From an uncultured Flavobacteriaceae bacterium (GTDB lineage Bacteria > Bacteroidota > Bacteroidia > Flavobacteriales > Flavobacteriaceae), in the NCBI GenBank assembly GCA_943788695.1, contig CALSRG010000001.1, positions 1 through 64,000 on the forward strand: DNA of 64,000 nt, in the 5' to 3' direction. Positions 46,967-55,975 of the stretch are shown piece after piece; position 1 is the stretch's first letter; every line of letters starts with the position of its first letter. Below the pieces are notes generated by a model. The model did not search any database, was not told where the DNA came from, and was given only the letters and a program-made list of their open reading frames with translations. Position numbers and translations under genes: made by a program.

Positions 46967-49450
46967 TTAAAAAGTAAACACTCTAAAAAGCCACTCTTCA
47001 GAAGATCGAAATTGATCAATTGCTTCTTCTGTTGTTAATCGACTCAACACATCTTTGAATTCGGCATCTTGTCCCGTAACCATTGATGTTAAGCCGTATG
47101 GAAAGAAATAAAATTGATCATCATTAAAATTATAATATGCAAATATACCTGCTGGTCGTTCTTTCCAGTACTTGTTGAATACTTTGAATTCATCTTTACT
47201 AAAACCAAAAGCATCGTCTTTTATTTTCGATGAGAACCTTAATAAAAAGGCAACACCTGTTGGATACAACATACTTTTATAGTGGTAAAAATCTTTGTCA
47301 AATGTTTTGAGATAATTATTGAGTCTAATAATATTATCTAATGTTTTATCTCTCAATTGCAGTGACTCTGCAGCCTCTTCTTTTGGTCTATTTTTTAAGA
47401 AAAATCGCGTCGAACCATCACCAGCAAAGTCTTCAAAAGCAGTTCTATAATCCAATGATACTGCTTCATAATAGCCGCTTGATCTGCTGGACACACCAGT
47501 AGTTTTACTAAAGCTATATGGCTGAGGCATTAAGTCTAGACTCAAGTTAATGTCTATTGAATTGAGTGTAGCCAAAAAATATTTATAATCTGTCAGGTCA
47601 CCTTCAATTTGTTTTGCCATTAAATTAAAAAGCCCTTTTTGCTTTCCTTCTAGTATTTTTTGCAGGTCCTCATGATTTAAAAGATTTGAATTAAGAATAG
47701 CCTTCAATAATTGACTGGCTTGCTCATATTTATCCTTAGCACGATAGAATAGCTCATTATCAATGAGGTTATCAGCTTCTTGAATCAACGTTTGAGCATT
47801 GGCATACTTTATTCGATCGTTTTTAACTGAAGTAAATTTCTCGTTCACCCTTTGAGCCGCGGTCAAGAAATTTTCCACTTTTTTATTTTTGATTTCGTTG
47901 TTTTGTGCATCAACCTTTTTAGGCAGCGCCTCTGCTTCTATTATCAAATCGAGTAATTCTGAATTAATATTGTCGGCGTAATTAAAACCTTCTTGTTCTT
48001 TGATGCTGTCATCAGCGAAAACTGCTTCTAAAGCGTTAGTTTTTGCCTTCAGTAAAGACAAAACTCTATTCATTTCTTCTGACGCTAAAATAATTTCTTT
48101 AAACTGATCGATATCAGCAATGGGCGTATAAACATCACCTTGGGCCAAGTAAATATTGGAAATTGGACTGTCAGGATGGGGTAACATTTTTGTTAAGATG
48201 ACGTCTAACAATTCGTCAAGATACAATTCACGTTGGCCCTCATAAATCATTGATGTTGTAACTAAAGCACAAAATACATTTTCATTGCTAACTAGAACAT
48301 CGGCAGGTAAATTCTGGTTTGGTTCATCAGCCAAATTTAATCTCTCAAAAATTTCAGAAACACTATCCCATACTGACTTTACATTTTGATAATCATAAAA
48401 ATGTTCTTCTATTTTATTATCCGCTTCTGGATCCCACCAGATCGTCGTTATTGTACGTTTATTTTGATCAATTTCAGGTACCGCATTTCCTGTTCTTTCT
48501 TTTAATTCGAATCCAATATGATAATCTGTACCGTACCGATCAAAGTCTGAATCGGAAATTGCAGTTGAGTTTGAAGAGCCAAAAAAATACAGATATGGAC
48601 TATTTCCTGTTTTGTTAGCTTCAGTTGGGTCATGATATTCAAATCGAAATGCCCAAGGTGAGAAATATTCGTCCCAAAAGAAGTTAGTGAGGAATCCATA
48701 ATTCTTTTTGAAGACATTATCGACCTTCCAAATTTTGTTGTTTCGAAAAATACTATCTTTTATGACATTGGGCTGGCCCCTCAGTTTTGTTGTAAAGCCT
48801 TGTAATACACCTGATTCAAAATAAAGATCTGAATATTCATTAATACTCATCTGTCCGTTCAATTCACCTTCATCATCATAGTTAAGAGTTAATTTATATT
48901 CAAGCGGATATTCTGCATATTCTAAAGCATCATCATTACAATACGGTTGAAAATATAGCCCATATGTATTGATATATTGAATCCTTCGAATCAATGAATA
49001 TTCTAATAAATCTTCTAAAAGAGGATTGCGATTTTGGTAGCAATTGCCAATATCCTTGTCTAAAACCTTATACACATCGATTTCCCCAGATGGTCTACCA
49101 TTAACAAAGTCACCCTTAAGCACTAACGCTTGATTTATTCCCGGGTTATTATAATTAGTCACTGGCAAATAACACGATTCACATGTTATTTTCCCCTGAT
49201 CATAAAAACCGGAATTTGGAACATCAATAAATTCGCCATGGTATCTCTTTGTTATTGGATCCACATTATAGGAAGACAAAATGTTTCCGTGAAAATCAAA
49301 TTCTTGTGTTTTGACAACCTGGAGGTCATCATTTTTATAAAAGACTGTTTTTTCTTTTCCATTATCATGATATTCCCTCACCTCTTTCATAGTATTGGAT
49401 TGACTAAATCCAATAAAGGTTATTAAAAAAAATAAACTGAAAAACCTCAT
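46967..49450 (-). CDS. Secreted protein of 827 residues with YwqK/MORN-like start, unknown function
   Basis: Start chosen at 49450 (MRFFSLFFLITFIGFSQ, a good signal peptide). The frame extends seven codons further, to 49471. The first 60 residues resemble YwqK-type toxin-antitoxin wrapper or MORN strands (MKEVREYHDNGKEKTVFYKN). The middle holds a long helical region (residues about 500-650, ALEAVFADDSIKEQ..., VNEKFTSVKNDRIK) that could be a coiled coil. Tyr/Asn-rich loops fill the C-terminal part (TRFFLKNRPKEEAAES). No catalytic motif or T9SS signal is visible. I do not recognise the family beyond the N-terminal segment. Confidence 0.75.
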   Translation of the reverse strand: MRFFSLFFLITFIGFSQSNTMKEVREYHDNGKEKTVFYKNDDLQVVKTQEFDFHGNILSSYNVDPITKRYHGEFIDVPNSGFYDQGKITCESCYLPVTNYNNPGINQALVLKGDFVNGRPSGEIDVYKVLDKDIGNCYQNRNPLLEDLLEYSLIRRIQYINTYGLYFQPYCNDDALEYAEYPLEYKLTLNYDDEGELNGQMSINEYSDLYFESGVLQGFTTKLRGQPNVIKDSIFRNNKIWKVDNVFKKNYGFLTNFFWDEYFSPWAFRFEYHDPTEANKTGNSPYLYFFGSSNSTAISDSDFDRYGTDYHIGFELKERTGNAVPEIDQNKRTITTIWWDPEADNKIEEHFYDYQNVKSVWDSVSEIFERLNLADEPNQNLPADVLVSNENVFCALVTTSMIYEGQRELYLDELLDVILTKMLPHPDSPISNIYLAQGDVYTPIADIDQFKEIILASEEMNRVLSLLKAKTNALEAVFADDSIKEQEGFNYADNINSELLDLIIEAEALPKKVDAQNNEIKNKKVENFLTAAQRVNEKFTSVKNDRIKYANAQTLIQEADNLIDNELFYRAKDKYEQASQLLKAILNSNLLNHEDLQKILEGKQKGLFNLMAKQIEGDLTDYKYFLATLNSIDINLSLDLMPQPYSFSKTTGVSSRSSGYYEAVSLDYRTAFEDFAGDGSTRFFLKNRPKEEAAESLQLRDKTLDNIIRLNNYLKTFDKDFYHYKSMLYPTGVAFLLRFSSKIKDDAFGFSKDEFKVFNKYWKERPAGIFAYYNFNDDQFYFFPYGLTSMVTGQDAEFKDVLSRLTTEEAIDQFRSSEEWLFRVFTF

Positions 49451-49758
49451 AAGTATTAAAATATAAATCAAAGGTAAAGACTATTTAACAATTAAGTATG
49501 TCAAATAAGGTTTTTAGATAAACTTGATGTTATCTTTCAAAACTGTCTGTCAAAGTTTTAAACATTATTAGTAAAAGATTTGAGTTCATCAGATTTATCT
49601 TTTTGAATGAAAATGATTTATTCACCATTCATTTGAGGGCTCGTGAAATTAAGAGTACAAGAAATATTCGCGAGGATCTATTGAGTGCATTCGAATTATA
49701 TATTTAAATAAAATCAATTAAAATATATTAAATTAGTAAAATTTATAAAATATAAACA
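49451..49758. other. Intergenic region without a clear gene
   Basis: About 300 AT-rich bases. A possible minus-strand -7 element (RC of CAAAGGTA, 49469-49476) could serve the unknown gene to the left, but no -33 lies at the right distance. A short open stretch at about 49624-49709 (TIHLRAREIKSTRNIREDLL) looks like a remnant of a longer coding sequence but is too short to name. Confidence 0.35.
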
Positions 49759-50268
49759 ATGAAAAACATATTAGTATTTACAATAACAACATTGTTATTT
49801 GTTGGTTGTAAACAATCACAAAGTGAAGATTGTGAAGCCTTAGTTCAAACAAATGCTCAAACCGAAAAAAATATCAAAATCTATAAAACCGCCTGGAATA
49901 CATTTTTTGACACTAGAGACAGTAGTGCTATAAATACGGATAGTTTTGATGAGCAAGCTACTGTAGTAACTGCAGAGGGTAATATTACTGGCATTGAAGC
50001 CTTCCGTGAATATTATGGTAATTATTTAATTGGTTTTTCAGATGCTGAATTTAGATTCATAGACATTTTTGGAGATGGAGATAAAATAGTCAAACATTGG
50101 AATTTTAAGGGCACTCACGATGGAGAATTGTTTGGAATACCCGCAACTAATAACAAAGTAGATATCAATGGAACTACAATAGTGACAATGAAAGACGGTA
50201 AAGTTTTACAAGAACAAGATTTCTTTGACAATTATTCTTTTTTAACGCAACTGGGCTTATTGGAATAA
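49759..50268 (+). CDS. NTF2/SnoaL-fold lipoprotein
   Basis: 169 residues with a lipobox (TLLFVGCKQ). The mature part has the cone-shaped NTF2 pattern: an opening helix (NIKIYKTAWNTFFDTRDS), strands EQATVVTAEG and FREYYGNYLIGFSDAEF, then the typical DKIVKHWNFKGTHDGELFG and NGTTIVTMKDGKVLQEQ. These are small binding or isomerase-like folds with many uses, so no reaction is assigned. It is the first of three NTF2-type proteins within 4 kb. Followed at 29 bp by a hairpin terminator. Confidence 0.84.
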   Translation: MKNILVFTITTLLFVGCKQSQSEDCEALVQTNAQTEKNIKIYKTAWNTFFDTRDSSAINTDSFDEQATVVTAEGNITGIEAFREYYGNYLIGFSDAEFRFIDIFGDGDKIVKHWNFKGTHDGELFGIPATNNKVDINGTTIVTMKDGKVLQEQDFFDNYSFLTQLGLLE

Positions 50269-50296
50269 TTTCAAATAGGGGAAATAATAGATCTAA

Positions 50297-50332
50297 AAAA
50301 ACGGCTACACTTTATAAAAGTATAGCCGTTTT
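50297..50332 (+). terminator. Hairpin terminator, repeated sequence
   Basis: A stem of AAAACGGCTA...TAGCCGTTTT with a short AC-ACTT / AAGT-A middle. It lies 29 bp after the stop of the NTF2 lipoprotein gene, followed by TTGTTG. Nearly the same hairpin occurs at 54949-54983 and a left half at about 58960-58985, see findings. Confidence 0.72.
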
Positions 50333-50575
50333 GTTGCTTAGTAGCCCCTATAGACTTGTTTTTGAAAAAATACTAACGTTTTTCGAACTGAAGGATTAGT
50401 ATGATAGAATAAAGCATGATTTAATTTCAACAACCAAGCAACTCCAGTATTAAATGTATTTGAAAAGCCCTATAGTGATGAGCAAGCTAAGTTTTTGAAA
50501 TTTTAAATTAAATTAATTTTTGTTTGAAAGTAATTTTTGTTTAATTTTAAGTTTAAATCATTAAACCAATTAATT

Positions 50576-51265
50576 ATGAAAAAATTATTTTTAAGTTATT
50601 TTTTAACATTTATTAGTGTATCACTTTATGCTCAAACCATGGCATTTACGTGTGTTGAAATTAAAGCAAAACCTTTTACCCAAGATAATATCTCTGAGGC
50701 ATTTGATAAGGTATTTGAAGATGTTGAAATGAATCAGGGAGGTGTTGTTTTAGAGCGCTTTTGGAGCGGTAGAACGCATGGTATGACCCACAGAATTGTT
50801 TTTATGTACACCTTGGGTGTAGATATGGTTGACGAAGATGCCATTGACCCAAACAAAAATGATGCTTTCTGGTCTAAAATGCAAAATTATGTTGAAGAAT
50901 GGGGTGCGTCCTATTCAGGAAGAATGTTGAGTTGGAAAGAAGGAGATACTGAAGCAAATCCTAATGTTCATATTTGGGATATTAAAGTTGCAGATCAAAA
51001 TCAATTTAAAAAAGGACATGATAAAATTATAAGTGAATTTAAGGATGATTTTGATGGAAGAGTAGTCGGCTTTGGCACTTATGATATTGGACGACCTAAT
51101 GGAGCTACTCATTGGGTAGCTCTGACAGGAAAAGACAGAGAAGATCACTTAATGTTGTATGATAAATTACAAAAAAGTAAAAAGTTTATGGATTTAATTT
51201 TGTCTCGTGGCGAGATGGAAGACGTAAAAGATTACGAATTAGAAATTCTGAAACGCAAACAATAA
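50576..51265 (+). CDS. Secreted protein, 229 residues, two ABM-like halves, function unknown
   Basis: Start chosen at 50576 (MKKLFLSYFLTFISVSLYAQ, signal peptide). An in-frame ATG at 50537 would put 13 odd residues in front. The mature protein has an internal similarity: MNQGGVVLERFWSGRTHGMTHRIVFMY in the first half and DFDGRVVGFGTYDIGRPNGATHWVAL in the second (each under 30 residues, shown in parts), suggesting two ferredoxin-like (ABM-type) units. No catalytic residues are obvious. It lies upstream of an HxlR regulator in the NTF2/ABM group. Function unknown. Confidence 0.72.
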   Translation: MKKLFLSYFLTFISVSLYAQTMAFTCVEIKAKPFTQDNISEAFDKVFEDVEMNQGGVVLERFWSGRTHGMTHRIVFMYTLGVDMVDEDAIDPNKNDAFWSKMQNYVEEWGASYSGRMLSWKEGDTEANPNVHIWDIKVADQNQFKKGHDKIISEFKDDFDGRVVGFGTYDIGRPNGATHWVALTGKDREDHLMLYDKLQKSKKFMDLILSRGEMEDVKDYELEILKRKQ

Positions 51266-51293
51266 GAACATCATACTGTAAAATAATCATTAA

Positions 51294-51329
51294 AAAAATC
51301 CTGTTTTATTCTAATAAGACAGGATTTTT
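51294..51329 (+). terminator. Rho-independent terminator
   Basis: A strong hairpin (AAATCCTGT...ACAGGATTT) with a T-rich tail (TTTTTAATTTG), 28 bp after the stop of the preceding gene. It should end the transcript before the HxlR regulator. Confidence 0.76.
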
Positions 51330-51393
51330 AATTTGAAGTTAAAGATTTAATAAAGTCATATTTTTCATCACGAAAATGTCTTAACTTCGTAAG

Positions 51394-51855
51394 ATGGCAA
51401 AAAAAGATCTTATATTAACATGTGCAATTGCAAGATCAACTAGCATATTAGGTGATAAATGGTCCTTATTAATTTTAAGGGACATGTTGTTTCATCACAA
51501 AACACGATTCAAGGAGTTCATTGATTCCAAAGAAAAAATCGCAACAAATATTTTAACAAATAGAATTAAAAGTCTTATTGATGCTGGTTTAATTAAACTT
51601 TTGGACCCCAAGAGTACCAAAAAGAATAGACAATATGTAGCTACTGAAAAAGGAATCTCTACGTTACCTATTATTATAGAGCTTTACTTATTTTCTATAA
51701 AAGATATTAACGAGTCTGTTTTAAGTGATAAACAACTTAATATTAAGAAAGAAATTCTTGACAACAGAGATTATTTTATAAGTTCCAAGAGAATTAAATA
51801 TTTGGCTTTTAAAGAAAGTTTATTAAACAAAGTGAGGGACACTATAAGTTGTTAA
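51394..51855 (+). CDS. HxlR-family transcriptional regulator
   Basis: 153 residues, a longer version of the family (usual about 110), with the winged helix in the first 95: the Cys in LTCAIA near residue 11 fits the redox-sensing position of HxlR proteins, followed by KWSLLILRDMLFHHKTRFKEF, ATNILTNRIKSLIDAGLI and the wing LDPKSTKKNRQYVATEKG. The C-terminal 50 residues are an added helical tail. It may control the nearby NTF2/ABM genes. A TAACTTCG close to the -7 element lies just upstream. Confidence 0.86.
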   Translation: MAKKDLILTCAIARSTSILGDKWSLLILRDMLFHHKTRFKEFIDSKEKIATNILTNRIKSLIDAGLIKLLDPKSTKKNRQYVATEKGISTLPIIIELYLFSIKDINESVLSDKQLNIKKEILDNRDYFISSKRIKYLAFKESLLNKVRDTISC

Positions 51856-51927
51856 AATTATTACCTCTTCAAAAATAAATAATAATACCATTAAACAATT
51901 GTACAATTCTAATGGTCAAGCCCTTTA

Positions 51928-52443
51928 CTATTCGTTCTCATTCTTAATCCGTTCATAAACATAAAATTTTTGAACCTTACCTCCCTTTATTAAGGCATCA
52001 TGAACTTGTACAACTTTTAGCTCTACGTTATCAACAAACAAAGTTAAATCGTGACATGATGTCACCCACTGCATTAAGTTCCCTTCAGAATCTACTACTT
52101 CATTGGCAATAAAATATTTTGGACTCCATTTTGGATTATTGCCACTAAACCATGCCAAAAGAAACTCTTCGTGTGCCTCTGAACCATCTATAAATTCTCC
52201 TCTTGGGCCATAGACCTTAAATTCATCAGCATTCATAGATTTAATGGTTTTGATGTCTCTATTGTTGTGGGCATCAATATATTTTTGCCAAACTGATACT
52301 GTTGACATATTGCCGGCATTTAAAGATATTTGTTCTCCTTTATCAGAGATTTCTACCCCTATTTGTATATTTTTGGTTCGGGCTTCTTTATAATTACAAC
52401 TAAAAATTATACTTAGCAATATAAGTAAACTATACTTTCTCAT
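51928..52443 (-). CDS. NTF2/SnoaL-fold lipoprotein
   Basis: 171 residues from the ATG at 52443 (MRKYSLLILLSIIFSCNYKEA, signal with lipobox). The upstream ATG at 52566 would add 41 residues that do not look like a signal. The core is VSVWQKYIDAHNNRDIKTIKSM, the start of the SnoaL helix, then the acidic turn EFIDGSEAHEEFL and the strand pair SPKYFIANEVV and GNLMQWVTSCHDLTL, with FYVYERIKNENE as the final strand. A second NTF2-type member of this locus. Ligand unknown. Confidence 0.82.
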   Translation of the reverse strand: MRKYSLLILLSIIFSCNYKEARTKNIQIGVEISDKGEQISLNAGNMSTVSVWQKYIDAHNNRDIKTIKSMNADEFKVYGPRGEFIDGSEAHEEFLLAWFSGNNPKWSPKYFIANEVVDSEGNLMQWVTSCHDLTLFVDNVELKVVQVHDALIKGGKVQKFYVYERIKNENE

Positions 52444-52499
52444 TTTATTATTTTTTGAGTTATCCTTTTTTAATAAACTTAAATTTAATCCTCCAAGTC

Positions 52500-52726
52500 C
52501 TATTTGCCATTCTGAATTGAAGTGGTGTCTGACATGATTTTGTTCAAAATTGCATAAACTGGACAAAATTTAGTTAGTGGGCTCAATATCTGAAGTATAG
52601 CTGTTGCTATAGCAATCCATATAAAATCCAAACTTACTCGAATTGCTAAAATCGATGAAATAAATAAATAAACCCTACAACACAATCGTGGCTTTTTACT
52701 TTTAAAATGTCTTTTTTATTTGGCAT
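52500..52726 (-). pseudogene. DUF2892/YgaP-type small membrane protein, frameshift in an ATTT repeat
   Basis: Downstream of 52670 the sequence encodes a DUF2892-like two-helix protein (FIWIAIATAILQILSPLTKF, then CPVYAILNKI, the conserved CPxY motif near the end). The first 18 codons (MPNKKDILKVKSHDC, start at 52726) are in another frame. The break lies at three copies of ATTT at about 52656-52672. Adding one more ATTT would restore GFIYLFISSIL and an intact 76-residue protein. The repeats make a 4-bp contraction the likely cause. Small tetranucleotide repeats can also switch genes on and off. Confidence 0.6.
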
Positions 52727-52829
52727 AATATTTTTTTAACATTTAGAAGTATATCCGCTTGAGGATTTCTTATGATCGACTATTTATTTGAACCCCAATA
52801 ATTATTTGTGAACCGTTGATCCTTAATAA

Positions 52830-53636
52830 TTATAATTTATTAAATGATGAGTAATCAGAGTTAGGATATATAGGAATTAATCCTTTTTCTCCTCCAACAC
52901 AAAGTGACATTACTTGTTGTGCCATTTTACTCTCATCATCATTAAATCTCCAGTCAAGATAATTTTGATAATTTTCATATGATGCCCAATCCCCATATAC
53001 ATAATATGTGTAAGTTTCAGTATTGAAAAATGCTTCAACTGATAAACACCCCTCAAAATTTCTAGTGGCCTGTAAACCATCGGGCGTATTAAGAAGATCT
53101 ATCATCTCTTGCTTTTTACCTGGTAAAACTTTAAGCATTACTAAAACAGGATTCTTTGGGCCAACGGCTTGCATCATTCCACCATAATCAAAAAAGTCAC
53201 CTTGAGCAATGATTTTTCCTTCAGAATCAAAGTTAAAATACCAATAACCACTTAGATTGATGTCCTTGCCCGTAGTTGAATTTTTTCCAGTCCATGTGCC
53301 ATACGTTCTAACACTTCCGTCTGGCTTTAGAGATAAGGTGTCAACTCCCGGAAGCCAAGCATTGGCATTGTATTTAATATCCTCAAAATTATCATGATAA
53401 CCTTTTAAAATTGAAGCATATGCATCAAATCCTAGTGGTTCTGAAGAACCATACATTGGCGTGTAAAGCTTAATATCTTCGCTAACTAAAGCAAGTTGCT
53501 CATCAATCTTTTCTTCCCCATGAAGTGCAAATAATTTTTGGGCTGTTGCTAAGTTTCTTTCATAATTAGTATTATTTCCACATGAAATGAAAAGCATTCC
53601 TAGGTGTAACAAAATTATTTTTTTTAAATTTTTCAT
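52830..53636 (-). CDS. Lipoprotein with NTF2-like and ABM-like domains
   Basis: 268 residues from 53636 (MKNLKKIILLHLGMLFISCG, lipobox). Residues about 20-155 form an NTF2/SnoaL fold (RNLATAQKLFALHG, YGSSEPLGFDAYASIL, DGSVRTYGTWTGK). Residues 165-268 form an ABM-type antibiotic-biosynthesis-monooxygenase-like domain (VMLKVLPGKKQEMIDLLNTP, NFEGCLSVEAFFN, VYGDWASYENYQNYLDWR). Both domains occur separately in the locus, and this is a fusion of the two. Presumably surface- or periplasm-located. The substrate is unknown. Earlier start at 53663 unlikely. Confidence 0.78.
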   Translation of the reverse strand: MKNLKKIILLHLGMLFISCGNNTNYERNLATAQKLFALHGEEKIDEQLALVSEDIKLYTPMYGSSEPLGFDAYASILKGYHDNFEDIKYNANAWLPGVDTLSLKPDGSVRTYGTWTGKNSTTGKDINLSGYWYFNFDSEGKIIAQGDFFDYGGMMQAVGPKNPVLVMLKVLPGKKQEMIDLLNTPDGLQATRNFEGCLSVEAFFNTETYTYYVYGDWASYENYQNYLDWRFNDDESKMAQQVMSLCVGGEKGLIPIYPNSDYSSFNKL

Positions 53637-53745
53637 TTTTTTAAAGTTAGTTGTTAATTGCAACCAAGATTATCTAAAATTATCTTATTTTCAAAATAAC
53701 TTTACATTTTTTTTATAAAAATCTGTTTTTGCAAGCTAAAGCACC

Positions 53746-53943
53746 ATGACATCTAACTCTGGGTTAACCAAAAGAAAAGAAAGTGTCAAAGACGCCAACA
53801 TAAAATTCTATCTAAATCAATAAAGATGGAAATACGGTTAGTAAATTAATACAAATCGAAATCGATGAAATAAAAAAAACAGCTGGAACTCAACAGAAAT
53901 AATCACTCCAGAAACAGAAATTAATGATAAAAAGAGTGTGTAA
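53746..53943 (+). pseudogene. N-terminal remnant of a tyrosine integrase, frameshifted
   Basis: The ATG at 53746 gives MTSNSGLTKRKESVKDANIK followed by FYLNQ and a stop. One or two bases on, the reading continues DGNTVSKLIQIEIDEIKK and then NSWNSTEIITPETE. This resembles the arm-binding domain at the start of Bacteroidetes integrases (xxIKFxLxxxK...). No catalytic part follows. Weak but consistent with the nearby tRNA being a past integration site. Confidence 0.35.
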
Positions 53944-53972
53944 AATTATTTCGATATCTTAGAATTAAAAAA

Positions 53973-54002
53973 GGGACAAATCTCAAAAACAAGATTTGTC
54001 CC
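53973..54002 (-). terminator. Terminator after the DUF6090 gene
   Basis: An 11-bp stem (GGGACAAATCT / AGATTTGTCCC) with an eight-base CAAAAACA loop. On the minus strand it is followed by a run of T (CTTTTTTAATTC). The DUF6090 gene ends 146 bp upstream on that strand. Confidence 0.65.
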
Positions 54003-54148
54003 GGGGTGTAGACAACTTCATTGAAATATCGAACATTAGTTTTACTCCAAGAGATTTAATCAATACTCATCACATAATGACTCGTATTATGAAAAGTTGA
54101 AATGATGTGGTTTCTCATTCTAATATTATTCAAAATTGCAGCACAATT

Positions 54149-54895
54149 TTAATAGTCAATTTCCTGGTTTAAAATTTCAATTAACTGATTGCCTGTTTTA
54201 ATATGATTTTCGTAAAACCCTGTTAAAAAGGTATTATTAGTGCCTCCTCGAAAAAGTAGTCTCATTATGATTTTGTGACCAGGGTGGTTTTTTAATTTTG
54301 AGGTATAATTACCCATTAAAGTAAATAAATCGGTATGCACCTTTTGATCAAGCTGTGTATAGCTGTAAAAAAAGCCATTTCTATCTAATTCTAATTCTAA
54401 TGCATTAGCCCAATCTCTTTGGTCAATTTCAAACATTTCTATTTGATTAATTTGATTGTAATAGTCATTAAGTAATTCTTCAAGTTCTTCATTGTTCAGA
54501 TATCTTAAATACCCCGAACTTTTCAAAGATTCGAACGCATCTTTGTTGTAATTTAATTGGACTTCAATAATCATCTCAAATATTGCTTTTTGAATCAATA
54601 ACTGATCTGAAAAATCATTTTCAATCAGGGCCTTAGCCACTTTATTACAACTAACAATATGGTCTTGTCTAAATTTTAATAATCTTTTGGATTCTTTTAT
54701 GTCTGCATTGATATTAAAGCTAATTTTTTGAAAATAATCTTTCATTGCCCTCTTTTCTATTCTTGTCTCATTAAGGTTATTTACTTGTAAAGCAATTAGA
54801 ATACCCAGAACAACAAGAATAATTTCGCCTAGTGCATATTTTACGTAACCAAAGTTTCCATTGGAATTTTTACGAAATAACTTAAAAAATCTCAT
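54149..54895 (-). CDS. DUF6090-family membrane protein
   Basis: 248 residues. The N-terminus MRFFKLFRKNSNGNFGYVKY and the helix ALGEIILVVLGILIALQVNN at about 26-45 are characteristic of DUF6090 proteins, which are frequent in flavobacteria and often in several paralogues. After the helix come helical segments (FNINADIKESKRLLKFRQDHI, IYLRYLNNEELEELLNDYYN). Function unknown. Single membrane anchor with the C-terminal part outside. Ends 155 bp before the integrase remnant terminator. Confidence 0.82.
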   Translation of the reverse strand: MRFFKLFRKNSNGNFGYVKYALGEIILVVLGILIALQVNNLNETRIEKRAMKDYFQKISFNINADIKESKRLLKFRQDHIVSCNKVAKALIENDFSDQLLIQKAIFEMIIEVQLNYNKDAFESLKSSGYLRYLNNEELEELLNDYYNQINQIEMFEIDQRDWANALELELDRNGFFYSYTQLDQKVHTDLFTLMGNYTSKLKNHPGHKIIMRLLFRGGTNNTFLTGFYENHIKTGNQLIEILNQEIDY

Positions 54896-54948
54896 CTAAT
54901 TTATTTTATCAAATATATTAAGAAATAATGTAAAGGTATTAAATAGAA

Positions 54949-54983
54949 AAAACGGCTATACTTTATAAAAGTATAACCGTTTT
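54949..54983 (-). terminator. Terminator of the initiator tRNA gene
   Basis: A 14-bp stem (AAAACGGCTATACT / AGTATAACCGTTTT, one G-T pair) close to the 3' end of the tRNA, followed on the minus strand by a T-run (TTTTTTCTATTT). Nearly identical to the hairpin at 50297-50332. Confidence 0.76.
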
Positions 54984-54993
54984 ATTGTTTAAG

Positions 54994-55066
<73 letters not shown>

Positions 55067-55281
55067 ATTTCGAGTGCAAATATACAGATAGTTTTTAAGT
55101 TCTGCAAGGTTTATTTGAATATAATTTAGAAAAAGGAAGGTGTTTTTAGTTCTAACACAAAACCTGCATTTGATGGTAATTCATAGGATTTTGTAGCACA
55201 AAAATCTAACACAGACTCGAGATCTATTTTTGTAAATTTCAATCAAACTTGTTATCATTAATATTTCTGAATTATTAAGAA

Positions 55282-55809
55282 TCAATCTCTAAAACCTTTG
55301 AAAAATCCAATTGTAAAGTCTACAATCCATTTAATGGATAAAAAACCAAACCACAAAAAAGAGATGAAAATGTGCCAAAATACTTTAATGAAATTAACAA
55401 AGAGAATGATCACCATATAGATCATTTGAAACGTAGCAGCGTTTTTTCCTCTAACTTGAACACCACCTAATTTGAAACTTGAATAATTGGGTTTTAAGAT
55501 GTTATAGGAACCTCGTTTGTTTTTGAGGGATGTACTAACTCCATTTTTTGAGACATTGAAATTAAATGGACCACTATTGTATCTTCCAATAAACTGAAAG
55601 TTACCGTTTTGGAAACCCATTCTTGCTCCCTTAAATAATCGTTTGTGAAGACGAAGTCCGTGTTTGGTGTTTATGGTAGCACCAACTCCATCACCCTTAA
55701 ATGTTTTCGTTGCAGAAACACCTCCTGTTCTTGAAACTCGGACATTTTTCCCTCGGTATTCTATTCTTTTTGAAGGTTTGTCTTTATTTTTTGGATTAGT
55801 ACTTGACAT
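55282..55809 (-). CDS. DUF4236-like protein with C-terminal membrane helices
   Basis: 175 residues. The N-terminus is basic with Gly-Ser motifs (RVSRTGGVSATKTFKG, NFNVSKNGVSTSLKNKRG) like the DUF4236 repeat (F-x-x-S-x-K-G-x-S), followed by a hydrophobic region of two or three helices (FQMIYMVIILFVNFI, IFISFLWFGFLSIKW). The family has no known activity. It lies between the tRNA and the truncated Fur-like gene, on the same strand but with 166 bp in between. Confidence 0.62.
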   Translation of the reverse strand: MSSTNPKNKDKPSKRIEYRGKNVRVSRTGGVSATKTFKGDGVGATINTKHGLRLHKRLFKGARMGFQNGNFQFIGRYNSGPFNFNVSKNGVSTSLKNKRGSYNILKPNYSSFKLGGVQVRGKNAATFQMIYMVIILFVNFIKVFWHIFISFLWFGFLSIKWIVDFTIGFFKGFRD

Positions 55810-55975
55810 GAGTCAAAATTAAGAAATTAAAATAAGGAGGTTGAGATGTTTGAATTTTGATTTCCCCTCCCCCTATTGACAGAAGTTGCAGCTCAATTTC
55901 TTCTTTTGACGATCCACTTAACTTGGACGATATACAATTCTCCTTCCTTTAAAATACTTAAGTAACGAGTGTAAG

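Noticed and set aside
49624..49709. Possible transposase or recombinase remnant
   Set aside because: Fewer than 30 codons, no catalytic motif. Described only as an unassigned stretch.
53973..54002. Hairpin as an integron-type attC site
   Set aside because: No inverse-core or core-site motifs, no integron integrase, and the T-run on the minus strand fits a terminator.
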